Assembly: GCA_026014545.1 (NCBI GenBank)
Contig: JAOZIH010000012.1
Coordinates: 1 to 35,645, forward strand
DNA length: 35,645 nt
Reading direction: 5' to 3'
DNA from: Candidatus Bathyarchaeota archaeon
Lineage (GTDB): Archaea; Thermoproteota; Bathyarchaeia; Bathyarchaeales; Bathycorpusculaceae
In this document: positions 1 through 7,832 of the stretch, piece after piece
How the letters are laid out: each line of letters opens with the position of its first letter
Position numbering within the stretch: the stretch's first letter is position 1
Made by a program: the position numbers and the translations under genes
Notes under the pieces: model-generated
What the model was told of the DNA's origin: nothing
The model's database searches: none
Seen by the model: the letters and a program-made list of their open reading frames with translations, nothing else

Positions 1-186
1 GAAATCTTTGACGCAGAAAAATTTGTGGCAATGAGCGCCAAGGCAAAATACTGCGCCGTTAAGCGGCTTAAGGATGCTGTGAAGCTTAAGCTTCGCACGC
101 CAAGTGGGCTTTATACTTTGAAGGTGGAGCCGCTTAAGGCAGAGGAAATTATTAAGAAGCTCAAATGTGAAATCAAAGAGTTATAG
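1..186 (+). CDS. rpl38e: Ribosomal protein L38e, 3' part (5' end outside window)
   Basis: Frame 1 is open from base 1 to a TAG stop at 184-186 and gives 61 residues. The segment EIFDAEKFVAMSAKAKYC followed by VKLKLRTPSGLYTLKVEP reads like the archaeal/eukaryotic L38e large-subunit protein, including the characteristic KLK-R-P--LYTL strand. L38e is normally about 65-70 residues, so only a few N-terminal residues and the start codon are missing. In archaea the family is mostly confined to TACK lineages, so it also hints at taxonomy. It is convergent with ilvC; the 106 bp between them holds no recognisable gene. Recognition is from memory of the family, not a search. Confidence 0.85.
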   Translation, partial: EIFDAEKFVAMSAKAKYCAVKRLKDAVKLKLRTPSGLYTLKVEPLKAEEIIKKLKCEIKEL

Positions 187-292
187 ACGTTTTCTTCTGT
201 TATAGTTTCCAGCAATTGTTAGAAATTCCAAACTTCAAAATTCGAAATCTCAAGAAAACGAGAAAGAAAATTGTGGTATGGGATTTTAGCGT

Positions 293-1360
293 TTATTCGG
301 TGGTCTTCGGCTTTTTCGGTCTTAACGATCGCACGGTTGCGCCTGCACGCCACATCTCCGAATTGCCCATAGCAGCTAATTCTTCGGCAAGTTTCTGCCT
401 GTAATCTGGCGCTTGGCTTTTTTCAAGCACAATTCGTGTTTCTTCGCCTGAGGCTACAAGCTCGTAAAGCGACTCAAATAATGGCTTGGTGCAATCTCGG
501 AATCGCTCCTTCCATCGTAACGCGCCGATGCGTGCAGTTTCGCTGCAGTTTGCGTACATCCAGTCCATGCCGTTTTCGTCAACCAAGCGTATAAGGCTCT
601 GCGTGAGCTCTTCCACGGTCTCATTGAAGGCCTCGCTTGGGCTATGCCCATGCTCTCGTAGCGTGTAGTATTGTGCTTCCATTATTCCGGCTAGGGCGCC
701 CATCAAAACTCCGCGCTCGCCAGTCAAGTCGCTGTAAACTTCTTTCTCGAACGTAGTGGGAAAGAGGTAGCCTGAGCCTATGGCTATTCCAATGGCTTTG
801 GCGCGGTCTTCTGCTCTGCCCGTATAGTCTTGGTAAACGGCGTAGCTGCTGTTTATGCCGCTTCCATCTAGGAAATTGCGCCTAACAGATGTTCCAGAGC
901 CTTTCGGCGCAACCAATATCACGTCAATGTTTTTTGGCGGAACCACGCCTGTTTGATCCTTGTAAACTATTGAAAAGCCATGTGAGAAGTAAAGCGCATC
1001 GCCTTCTTTCAAGGTCTTCTTGATGACAGGCCACATTTCCCGCTGTCCCGCGTCGGTAAGCAGATACATTTTGATGGTTCCGCGCTTTGCGGCTTCTTCC
1101 ATGGGAAACAAGTTTTTTCCCGGTACCCAGCCGTCCTGCACTGCCAAGTCATAGTACGCTTTGTGTACGCCTGTGCTTTCTTGTCCGATGATGACGTTTA
1201 TGCCATTATCGCGCATGTTTAACGATTGCGCGCGACCCTGAATGCCATACCCAAGCGAAACGACAATCTCGTCCTTCAATATTTCTCGGGCTTTTTCCAC
1301 AGGAAACTCTTGCCTTGTGACAACATGTTCTTTTACGCCACCAAAGTCTAATTCCACCAT
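293..1360 (-). CDS. ilvC: Ketol-acid reductoisomerase (class I, fungal/Bacteroidetes-like)
   Basis: Converts acetolactate or acetohydroxybutyrate to the dihydroxy acid using NAD(P)H, the second common step of valine, leucine and isoleucine synthesis. The N-terminal Rossmann motif GYGIQGRAQ, the FSHGF loop, VAPKGSGTSVRR, INSSYAVYQDYTGRA and SDLTGERGVLMGA are all present, and the helical C-terminal domain contains SPSEAFNETVEELTQSL. The pattern matches yeast Ilv5 and Bacteroidetes IlvC much better than the usual archaeal/cyanobacterial form. An upstream GTG at 1393 would add 11 residues, but the ATG at 1360 has a GAGG ribosome site 8 bases upstream and matches the family start (M-x-x-L-x-FGG), so I chose it. 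It stands alone, without ilvB, ilvN or ilvD nearby. A 19-bp palindrome lies 39 bp upstream of the start. Confidence 0.95.
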   Translation of the reverse strand: MVELDFGGVKEHVVTRQEFPVEKAREILKDEIVVSLGYGIQGRAQSLNMRDNGINVIIGQESTGVHKAYYDLAVQDGWVPGKNLFPMEEAAKRGTIKMYLLTDAGQREMWPVIKKTLKEGDALYFSHGFSIVYKDQTGVVPPKNIDVILVAPKGSGTSVRRNFLDGSGINSSYAVYQDYTGRAEDRAKAIGIAIGSGYLFPTTFEKEVYSDLTGERGVLMGALAGIMEAQYYTLREHGHSPSEAFNETVEELTQSLIRLVDENGMDWMYANCSETARIGALRWKERFRDCTKPLFESLYELVASGEETRIVLEKSQAPDYRQKLAEELAAMGNSEMWRAGATVRSLRPKKPKTTE

Positions 1361-1398
1361 GGCTGATTCCTCAAATCCAGTGGTATGAGACACATATG

Positions 1399-1417
1399 AA
1401 GTAATTAAGAATTACTT
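1399..1417. promoter_or_regulatory. Perfect 8+3+8 palindrome upstream of ilvC
   Basis: AAGTAATT-AAG-AATTACTT is a perfect inverted repeat with 8-bp arms and a 3-bp spacer. It lies 39 bp upstream of the ilvC ATG at 1360, where the TATA box or transcription start would be expected. The geometry suits a homodimeric helix-turn-helix repressor. The cognate protein is unknown; an Lrp-type leucine-responsive regulator is a reasonable guess for an ilv gene. Confidence 0.5.
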
Positions 1418-1555
1418 TCGCATGAACACATAACGGTTCAGCGGCGGGCGCGCTCTTTATGGACTCAGCAGCTGAAAAGCTTTCTTATTCCCCACTATGT
1501 TGCAGTCACCAATCGTAAACGCCGACTTTTACCTATAATTGAAGATGGCTGGGTC

Positions 1556-1963
1556 CTATTCTGCAACGGCTGTATAAACAAACCTGTTGCCTTTCGCGGT
1601 CTGAAAAGCTATCTGATAAGTTACTGCTTGAACAGAAGCGGTAGATACTCGCAGAACAACTAGTTCGCCTCTGCCTATTTGGCATGTTCCAGCGATATAG
1701 ACCACTGCAGCGGGCTGAGAGTTCACCTTAACACTTCTCAACAGCACGGTTTGCGTACCATTGTTATATAATGCAACATCAATATATGCGCAGTTTGGCC
1801 CCCATCGATAATTCGTAACCTGCAAATTCTCACTGTACAGGTTCGCTGTTGGCAAGCCATTTATCCAAGCCACAGTGGCTAAAGAAACCGAGGTGGCTAT
1901 GCATAACAAAGTCAAACTGGCCGCAAGTGACAGAAAACTTTTGCTTGTGTTGCGTGGAGCCAT
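1556..1963 (-). CDS. Pilin-like secreted or membrane-anchored small protein
   Basis: A 135-residue protein with a basic N-terminus (MAPRNTSKS), a hydrophobic segment at about residues 10-33 ending in VAWINGLP, and a beta-strand-rich remainder with two Cys (about 58 and 94). The hydrophobic helix followed by an AW-x-x-GL boundary resembles archaeal type IV pilin or archaellin-like proteins, but I do not see the classic charged-residue/Gly processing site, so a plain signal anchor is equally possible. No catalytic motif is visible. The gene is monocistronic, between tRNA-Pro and ilvC. The start is the ATG at 1963; no good ribosome site precedes it, so translation may be leaderless. The function is unknown; an extracellular structural role is inferred. 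Confidence 0.65.
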   Translation of the reverse strand: MAPRNTSKSFLSLAASLTLLCIATSVSLATVAWINGLPTANLYSENLQVTNYRWGPNCAYIDVALYNNGTQTVLLRSVKVNSQPAAVVYIAGTCQIGRGELVVLRVSTASVQAVTYQIAFQTAKGNRFVYTAVAE

Positions 1964-2114
1964 AGCGCACGTTTAGGCGCACTTAATGGATAGCGTTTAT
2001 GAATTCAAAATCAGAATTGGCAGTTAGCTTTGCCAGACCTTTCTATTGAAGCTTTTTGCTGGCACAGAACCTTTAAGTTTTATTAGAGCCGTAATAATTT
2101 TACCTTTAAGTTGC

Positions 2115-2193
2115 GGGGTAGTCGTCTAGCTTGGTTTAGGATACCAGCCTGGGGCGTTGGCGATCCTGGGTTCAAATCCCAGCTACCCCACCA
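2115..2193 (+). tRNA. tRNA-Pro (anticodon GGG)
   Basis: A complete cloverleaf can be drawn. The acceptor stem is GGGGTAG paired with CTACCCC (2115-2121 / 2183-2189). The D arm GTCT...GGAT has a GG-containing loop. The anticodon stem CCAGC/GTTGG holds loop CTGGGGC, with anticodon GGG at 2151-2153. The T arm is CTGGG-TTCAAAT-CCCAG. The discriminator is A2190, and CCA is encoded at 2191-2193. There is no intron. A TATA-like CTTTAAGTTT lies at 2071-2080, about 35-40 bp upstream. It reads CCC, and CCU by wobble. Confidence 0.95.
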
Positions 2194-2239
2194 CTACCAA
2201 AGTCAAGGGCACGCGTACCCGTTCTGGCTATTGCAATTT

Positions 2240-2362
2240 TCAGCCAGAGTTGCACGCACTTTCACAAAGGCAACCTTCGAGCACAAAGCCCTCAACCTGC
2301 TCGCCGAGCACGTCCACAACCCAGAATCCGCCTTTAAGGGGCAGTAGGCCGCGCTTTTCCAC
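2240..2362 (-). CDS. Possible 40-residue protein downstream of the zinc-ribbon gene
   Basis: A GTG-initiated frame runs directly after the zinc-ribbon stop codon (TAA-A-GTG) with a GGAGAGG ribosome site about 9 bases upstream. It encodes 40 residues beginning MEKRGLLPLKGGFWVVDVLG and ending with a Cys-rich tail (GCLCESACNSG). An in-frame GTG at 2380 would lengthen it to 46 residues and overlap the upstream gene. The spacing and ribosome site argue for translation; the short length argues for caution. I recognise no family. Confidence 0.35.
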   Translation of the reverse strand: MEKRGLLPLKGGFWVVDVLGEQVEGFVLEGCLCESACNSG

Positions 2363-2363
2363 T

Positions 2364-2588
2364 TTAACTGGCCTCTCCACGGTTAGGTTGCTTCTTTACG
2401 AACTGGGCGACGGTGGCGCCGCATCGGGGGCAGTGCACGTGGAACCCGTAGGGGTGGCCCGCCCAACCGCTGACTTCAGCGCCTTTCTTGGGGAAAACGT
2501 AACCGCACTGGCTGCACGTGTAAGAATCTTTGCGGCGCCGCAGTAGCTGCAGAAGCCGCTTCAAAGGGTTCCCCAACCCGCAACCCAC
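2364..2588 (-). CDS. Small zinc-ribbon protein
   Basis: A 74-residue frame with a CSQCGYVFPK knuckle (about residues 25-34) and a second HCPRCGATV knuckle (about 52-60). This is a two-CxxC zinc ribbon of the kind found in many small archaeal nucleic-acid or complex-associated proteins. A basic N-terminal stretch (LKRLLQLLRRRKDS) precedes it. The start GTG at 2588 has no clear ribosome site. TATA-like TCATAAATCATAAAGC lies 25-40 bp upstream on the minus strand, and a CTTCAG-AAG-CTGAAG palindrome (2631-2645) lies just beyond it. Two competing frames overlap this region (2157-2546 plus, 2476-2697 minus), but only this one has a recognisable fold. The exact function is unknown. Confidence 0.6.
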   Translation of the reverse strand: MGCGLGNPLKRLLQLLRRRKDSYTCSQCGYVFPKKGAEVSGWAGHPYGFHVHCPRCGATVAQFVKKQPNRGEAS

Positions 2589-2787
2589 AACTGAAGCGTA
2601 GACGCCAGCAAGCTTTATGATTTATGACATCTTCAGAAGCTGAAGCTGCAACGCTTTGGATACTGACCCTTTGCATTGGAAAAACGTCGAGTTCCATGTT
2701 GCAAACAGAATCCGCTTCACGTTTTATCCGAAGTCATTTTCTTGAAGTTTTAGTAGGCTTAAATGACGCCTTCTAGTCAATGCCTGT

Positions 2788-5700
2788 TTATCTTGGGAAA
2801 AACCAGCCTGAGGAGCCAATCTGTGTCACTTTGCTAGTTATTGTGAACGTGGTGTACTTTGTTCCAGGAGTATATACTCCTCCTAAGTAAAGCCCGTCTT
2901 TGAGTGTGCCTGTATGGCTACCGCCAATATAGACGTCATAAGTGGCGCCTAATGCCAGTTCTGGCATAGAAAACACGATTGACTGATACTGCTTTGTTGG
3001 TCTGAAAGTAAACAATTCAGTGCCATCGCTTGCTCGAACACTTACCAGCGTGCCTGCCCGATTTACTGTTCGGAAATTAAGCAACACCGAATATTGCGCA
3101 GATAAGTCTCCAGGAGGCAGCGCCATTCCAGCGCTTCCCCCAGCCACCAAATAGCCCATGGTCATGTTAAAGGCAACGTGATCCAGCGCCGAGTTCATAT
3201 CCGATGATGGGCCGTCCACTATTACAACTCCGCCGTTCATCACAACCGCACCGTTTGAGTCGATGCCGTCGCCTAAGGCGTTAACAAAGATGTAGCCGCC
3301 GTTAATGTACAAGTAATAGTCGCCTGAGTAAATGGAGAATCTCGCGCCTGGCTGCCCTGCTGGCGGAATAGTATTCGGGTCAACGCCCAAGTTTATGCCG
3401 TCATCGCTTGAAACAATGTGAATGGTTCCGCCGTTGATTGTTATGATCGGCGCTTCAATGCCTTCGTAAGAATTCGTGATGTTGATATCTCCATTGTTAA
3501 TGGTAATTGCTGTTTCAGCGCGGATGCCGTCATCCGCCGTTGAGAGCACGAAAGACCCGCCGTTCACGGTTAGAGTGCCGTCCGAGTGAACTGCGTCATC
3601 AGCCGAATTAATCGCAAATGAGCCGTAATCGATGGTTATGTCCACTTTTCCTTTGATGCCTTTGGCCGAGGTGCCTGCGCCTACAGTCATGGTGCTTCCG
3701 CCGCCGCATGTCAAATCAAAGTTTCCGCCAGTAATCAAAACATTTGTTTCTGCTTGAATTGCGTCGCCGCCAGCAACGATGTTTACTGAACCGTTTTCAA
3801 TCTTCACATATCCCAATGTGGCATTTAGCGCGTTATCAGCTTTCAGTCCATCTCCACCCGTGTTCAAGGTGAGCTTGCCGCCCTTTATGATTAAGTAATC
3901 TTTGCCTCGAATTCCATCGTCAACTGCGCTGACGAAGATTGTGCCGCTCTCTATGATTAATCCGTCTTTACCCGCTATGCCATCATTATATTTGCCGGTA
4001 ACTCTCAGCGATCCAGAACCTGTAATCTTCATGTCGGCTCTGCTGAAAAGTGCCGCGTTTGGCTCGTCCGCGTTTGGGCTTGCAAAAACATACAAGGCGC
4101 CATCCGTTACAGTATTTTCCGTTCCGGCTTCAAGCTGGATAATAACTTCATCCGCAGCTAAAACACAGATTGGCGCGTTGTTGGAGCAGCTGATTTGTGC
4201 ATTGTCCAAGATTAGCTTCACTGCTCCTGCATCTTTGGTATTCACGATTATCTGCCCATCATTTAAGGCGCCAGTTATTCTGTATGTGCCCGCTGATCTA
4301 ATCATCACTTTGTTGCCGCTGACATATGCCGGGCGGGAAGCACTAACCTCAATCGAGTTGCCTTTCAAACGCACATCTACAATTGTAGAGCTGTTCCATG
4401 GGCCATCTCCGTGATCCCCGGGAGCATTTAAAATTTTGATGTCTCCGCCAGTAACTGCTACAGAACTGCCACCATGAATTGTGTCGTCTCCTGTCAGGAG
4501 AGTGAAAGATCCGCCTGTAATTGTTACTTTGCCGTCTGAATGGATGGCGTCATCGGCTGAATCAATCCTGAAGGTTCCGCCGTTTATGGTCAAACTAACA
4601 GCCGCCTTGATGCCCTTGGCTGAATCATTTCCACCTATAATGCTCAGACTGCCTCCAGCCGCGATGAGGTTAAAGTTTCCGCCAGTGATCAAAGCATCTG
4701 TGCCTGCTTGCATAGCGTCTCCACCAGATTGGATACTTATCGCTCCCTTCGTGATTGTTAGGCTTCCTCTTGCGTCTATGCCGTCATCGTTTGAGGCAAT
4801 GCTGATTTCGCCGCCGTTGATAGCTATGACCTCGCCTTCTATTCCCTCAAAGGCTTTTGCAATACTGATGCTGCCGCCGTTGATCTCTATGGCGCCATCA
4901 GCGTGAATCGTGTCGTCGGTGGATGAAAGAATAAGGGTGCCCGCGTTCACTGTTATTGCGCCATTTGAATGGACAGCGTCGTTAGCTGAATTAATCGTGA
5001 ATTTTCCGCCTTTAATCGAGATGCCGGCAACACTCTTTATTCCCTTCGCGGAAGCATTAGCAGCCACGGTGCCACCGCTACCGCCTCCAGTGGTGAAAAC
5101 AAAATTGCCATCTATTATCGTAACGTTTCTTTCGGCTTGTATCGCGTCTCCACCCACTTTAATTTCTATGGTCCCGTTTAGAATAATGGCGTCTCCAGAG
5201 TTAGGATTCTGTAGGGTTAGAACTGCGTCTATGCCATCATTAGATGAGGTAACACGTATGTCTCCGCCGCTGATCGTGATGGTGGCGCTTTCTATACCCT
5301 CAAAAGATCTGACGATGTTGATGTTTCCGCCTGTGATTTCCACCCGATTGTTTGCATGAATGGCATCGTTGCCAGAGGAAAGGGTCAGCGTTCCGCCATT
5401 AACCGTTATCGTTCCATCCGAATGTAATGCGTCATCTGCTGAGTCAACATCAAACGTGCCGCCGTCAATTGTCACGCTAGCAAGCGCCTTAATGCCTTTA
5501 GCTGAAACATTACCTGCCAGTACGCTGTTGCTTCCGCCGCCCGTTTTCAAGCTGAAGCTGCCGCCTTTGATCAGAACGTTCTTTTCAGCTTGGAAGGCAT
5601 CGCCACCTGAAAAAATATTGATAGTGCCATTCTCGATGGAAATGTTGCCTAATGTTGCGTTTTCTGGATTATCCGACTTCAAGCCGTCGCCGCCTACTTC

Positions 5701-6378
5701 AAGATTCAAAACGCCACTTTTGACTATAATGCAGTCTCTGCCTCGGATGCCATCGTCAACTGACTTTACATTGATGATTCCACTTTGTATGATCAATGTG
5801 TCCTTGCCGGCTATGCCATCATTATAGTTGCTTTTCACATTGAGCACGCCGTTGCCCGCTATGGTAAGGTTGGATTTGCAGAAAATGGCTGCATTCGGCT
5901 CATTTTTCGCCGCGTCATCAAAAATGTACGAGGCTGAATCTTCAATGAAGTTCTCGGTGCCGTCAGCTATGATTATGACCACTTCTTCTGCATTCATGAT
6001 GCATATCGGAGCGCCAGTAGAACAGCGAAGATTGACGCCGTTTAGAACGAGCTTAACCGGGTCTTTATCGTTTGTGTACACAATTATGCGGCCGTCGTTT
6101 AAGGAGCCTGTTATCCTGTATGTGCCGCCAAATAGGATTGTGGCCTTGCTGCCGTTGACGGTTACAGGCTTGGAGTTGCTGACCTCTATTGAGTCTCCTT
6201 TCAGTGTTAACTCCACAGTAATGGCTGGATCCCAGTCAGCAGCATCGTCTGCCCCTGTTTTTCTTGGAGAACCGCCTGTAGAGATCTGGTAGCCTATAAA
6301 AAACGCCAACATCACAATGCACGCGATGGCTACGGCTATTAGTCCTTTATCCAAGCGGCTCACACTCGTTTCTTTCAA
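2788..6378 (-). CDS. Giant Cthe_2159-type beta-helix surface protein (carbohydrate-binding domain)
   Basis: A 1196-residue extracytoplasmic protein. Residues about 12-32 form an N-terminal membrane anchor or signal (LIAVAIACIVMLAFFIGYQ). The rest is built from short beta-strand repeats of the kind TI-GG-F-I-S-DDAIHSDG, GGDAIQAE, SFEGIE and SNDGIDA, which is the right-handed parallel beta-helix pattern of the Cthe_2159/DUF4353 family, known for acidic-polysaccharide and calcium binding. Two family modules are in tandem: each opens with a LKG-SIEVS...GTYRITG-LNDG-IIV unit (about residues 55 and 672). The SAKGIK marker recurs near residues 289, 440, 584 and 901, so module 1 carries three copies of a roughly 145-residue block and module 2 one. 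It is the last gene of the cassette, 35 bp after the VTC gene. The start TTG at 6378 lacks a good ribosome site; GTG codons follow nearby. Confidence 0.85.
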   Translation of the reverse strand: MKETSVSRLDKGLIAVAIACIVMLAFFIGYQISTGGSPRKTGADDAADWDPAITVELTLKGDSIEVSNSKPVTVNGSKATILFGGTYRITGSLNDGRIIVYTNDKDPVKLVLNGVNLRCSTGAPICIMNAEEVVIIIADGTENFIEDSASYIFDDAAKNEPNAAIFCKSNLTIAGNGVLNVKSNYNDGIAGKDTLIIQSGIINVKSVDDGIRGRDCIIVKSGVLNLEVGGDGLKSDNPENATLGNISIENGTINIFSGGDAFQAEKNVLIKGGSFSLKTGGGSNSVLAGNVSAKGIKALASVTIDGGTFDVDSADDALHSDGTITVNGGTLTLSSGNDAIHANNRVEITGGNINIVRSFEGIESATITISGGDIRVTSSNDGIDAVLTLQNPNSGDAIILNGTIEIKVGGDAIQAERNVTIIDGNFVFTTGGGSGGTVAANASAKGIKSVAGISIKGGKFTINSANDAVHSNGAITVNAGTLILSSTDDTIHADGAIEINGGSISIAKAFEGIEGEVIAINGGEISIASNDDGIDARGSLTITKGAISIQSGGDAMQAGTDALITGGNFNLIAAGGSLSIIGGNDSAKGIKAAVSLTINGGTFRIDSADDAIHSDGKVTITGGSFTLLTGDDTIHGGSSVAVTGGDIKILNAPGDHGDGPWNSSTIVDVRLKGNSIEVSASRPAYVSGNKVMIRSAGTYRITGALNDGQIIVNTKDAGAVKLILDNAQISCSNNAPICVLAADEVIIQLEAGTENTVTDGALYVFASPNADEPNAALFSRADMKITGSGSLRVTGKYNDGIAGKDGLIIESGTIFVSAVDDGIRGKDYLIIKGGKLTLNTGGDGLKADNALNATLGYVKIENGSVNIVAGGDAIQAETNVLITGGNFDLTCGGGSTMTVGAGTSAKGIKGKVDITIDYGSFAINSADDAVHSDGTLTVNGGSFVLSTADDGIRAETAITINNGDINITNSYEGIEAPIITINGGTIHIVSSDDGINLGVDPNTIPPAGQPGARFSIYSGDYYLYINGGYIFVNALGDGIDSNGAVVMNGGVVIVDGPSSDMNSALDHVAFNMTMGYLVAGGSAGMALPPGDLSAQYSVLLNFRTVNRAGTLVSVRASDGTELFTFRPTKQYQSIVFSMPELALGATYDVYIGGSHTGTLKDGLYLGGVYTPGTKYTTFTITSKVTQIGSSGWFFPR

Positions 6379-6413
6379 GATAGCTTAGCAAGACTTGAAT
6401 AGAAAAGGTCATG

Positions 6414-7157
6414 TTATCCGCTACCTCTACATTTCAAGTAGCAAGCAGGATTGCCTGTCAATGTGAAGTACTGTTCTCTGCACATCACAAATTTTCCTAT
6501 GGCTGATCTTGGCTGAATAGTATCAGGGAATAAACCGCTGATGAAGGTTGGCAGCACTTCATCGTATTTTACTTCTAAAACGATGCTTGGCTCGTTAATT
6601 ATGTTGACTGTGCAAATGTTTGGGTCAAAAAGGGTAATTTCTCCTAAGCCCATACGTATTTCTTTGTCAAAGGTTATGCGAACATTGCCTAGTGGGTGAA
6701 CGTAGGCTACGCGATTGTACTCTACAACAGCAACGGGTTTCATAAGGTCGCATCGAGCTTTATGATAAAAGCATCTGAGAAGCTTATGCTGCGAATTAGC
6801 TAAGAAATCCACGTCACCAGCGATAATGCGGTCTGCTTCTTTCCGTGTGATTCTCACGCTTTCTTTGAGAACATAATTGTGGATTTTCGTTTTCCGCTCA
6901 AACTTTATGAATGCATCGCTGTAATTATAAATGCGAATTCGATACTTATCTCGACTGTATACGCCTGCTTGCTTCTCCCAAAAAGCCGAGTTTCTGAAGT
7001 CATCAAAATACAAACTTCTAACATGATATTGCCCGGCAGCGCCCATGTTCGGATCTGGTTTTAGAACTTTGGCGAGGTTCTTCTTTAGAACATCAAATTG
7101 TAAGCGGTCAATCTTGTATTTGAACTCGTGTCTCAAGTAAAGCAATCGAGTGCTCAT
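6414..7157 (-). CDS. VTC-domain protein (triphosphate-tunnel / polyphosphate polymerase fold)
   Basis: About 247 residues of soluble VTC domain, the fold of the yeast Vtc4 catalytic domain that makes polyphosphate from ATP. Tunnel motifs occur in the expected order: LRHEFKYKI (ExK strand), SLYFDD, DKYRIRIYN, FIKFERKTK, AVVEYNRVAY, VRITFDKEIR, VLEVKYDE and QPRSAIGKF. The basic tunnel residues and the glutamate expected to hold the metal are therefore kept, so catalysis is plausible but unproven. No membrane segment is seen. The start is chosen at the ATG at 7157, 4 bp after the stop of the lamin-tail gene; an upstream ATG at 7184 would add nine residues, overlap that gene and has no ribosome site. 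In bacteria, VTC-domain genes commonly sit beside DUF4956, CotH/lamin-tail and Cthe_2159 genes, exactly the company found here. Confidence 0.85.
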   Translation of the reverse strand: MSTRLLYLRHEFKYKIDRLQFDVLKKNLAKVLKPDPNMGAAGQYHVRSLYFDDFRNSAFWEKQAGVYSRDKYRIRIYNYSDAFIKFERKTKIHNYVLKESVRITRKEADRIIAGDVDFLANSQHKLLRCFYHKARCDLMKPVAVVEYNRVAYVHPLGNVRITFDKEIRMGLGEITLFDPNICTVNIINEPSIVLEVKYDEVLPTFISGLFPDTIQPRSAIGKFVMCREQYFTLTGNPACYLKCRGSG

Positions 7158-7161
7158 AGTT

Positions 7162-7776
7162 TTACTTGCTCCGCTTCCTTCCATGTATAACTATAAACGC
7201 GCAAACGGCAAGAACTCCGCCAATGAATGCCCAAATTAGCCAATTAGTTGCGATGCCAGTTTGAGGATTTGCTATATTTGGTTTGCCCGGTGTTGGATTT
7301 ACTAGGTGGCACCAAGTGGATGCCCCGTCGGGGATTCGCCCATACGACACATCCCTAATTTGTTTTTTAAATGTTACTTGATCAATCACTGTGGTTCCAT
7401 CTGCAGCCAACAGCGTTAATGTGCCCCCGTTTGCGTTGGGCGAAAAGTTTGTGTGAAGCATATCTGGTCCAGAACCTCTGTTACCCCAAACTATAAGGAA
7501 CTCCCCTGGCGCTAATATGGTGCCGTTGGGGAACCTCCATGGGGGGCTGTCTAAATCCTCGGTGAGTATCATCCCGCTTAGATCAATCGGCGTGCTTCCG
7601 CCGTTGTAGATTTCAATCCAATCAGGGAAAGTCATATATGGCCCGGGAACGGCGCCGTCGTTGTCCGCCATGAACTCGTTAATTACAAGCCCGCCCTCTG
7701 ACTGCCCTGATGCCGGTACAAGCATTGACGGCAGTAAAAGTGCTAAAATCAAGATGATGCACAACGGGCTTTTCAA
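7162..7776 (-). CDS. Membrane-anchored lamin-tail-domain (LTD) surface protein
   Basis: A 204-residue protein with a signal peptide (residues 1-24, LCIILILALLLPSMLVPASG). A lamin-tail domain follows at about 28-145, recognised from LVINEFMADND, PDWIEIYNGG, IDLSGMILTED, LAPGEFLIVWG and YGRIPDGASTW. A C-terminal transmembrane helix lies at about 179-199, with a basic cytoplasmic tail (HGRKRSK). The topology is outside domain, membrane anchor, stop-transfer. In bacterial relatives the LTD is often fused to or next to a CotH kinase; no CotH is present here. The start is a TTG at 7776 preceded by GGAAGGCGAG. The gene lies 56 bp after the DUF4956 gene and is immediately followed by the VTC gene, so it is very likely co-transcribed with both. 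LTDs are thought to bind proteins or surface polymers; the ligand is unknown. Confidence 0.85.
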   Translation of the reverse strand: MKSPLCIILILALLLPSMLVPASGQSEGGLVINEFMADNDGAVPGPYMTFPDWIEIYNGGSTPIDLSGMILTEDLDSPPWRFPNGTILAPGEFLIVWGNRGSGPDMLHTNFSPNANGGTLTLLAADGTTVIDQVTFKKQIRDVSYGRIPDGASTWCHLVNPTPGKPNIANPQTGIATNWLIWAFIGGVLAVCAFIVIHGRKRSK

Positions 7777-7832
7777 TATACTCGCCTTCCGGTGTTTCTT
7801 TTTTAGATGTTTTTCTCTAATGGAGCTATTTC

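Noticed and set aside
2157-2546. 129-codon plus-strand frame starting inside the tRNA
   Set aside because: It begins within the tRNA-Pro gene and runs opposite the zinc-ribbon frame. Its composition is low-complexity Ser/Thr/Pro and no family is recognisable.
2476-2697. 73-codon minus-strand frame overlapping the zinc-ribbon gene
   Set aside because: No motif; the overlapping frame with two CxxC knuckles explains the region better.
3902-6292. Several long plus-strand open frames (141-170 codons) antisense to the beta-helix gene
   Set aside because: They mirror the repetitive, Gly/Asp/Ser-rich coding strand, which rarely produces antisense stops. They lack ribosome sites and recognisable domains.
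2788-6378. The repeats seen at DNA level as a possible CRISPR or satellite array
   Set aside because: The periodicity is in the protein (beta-helix coils), the frame is open throughout, and the units vary in length and sequence.
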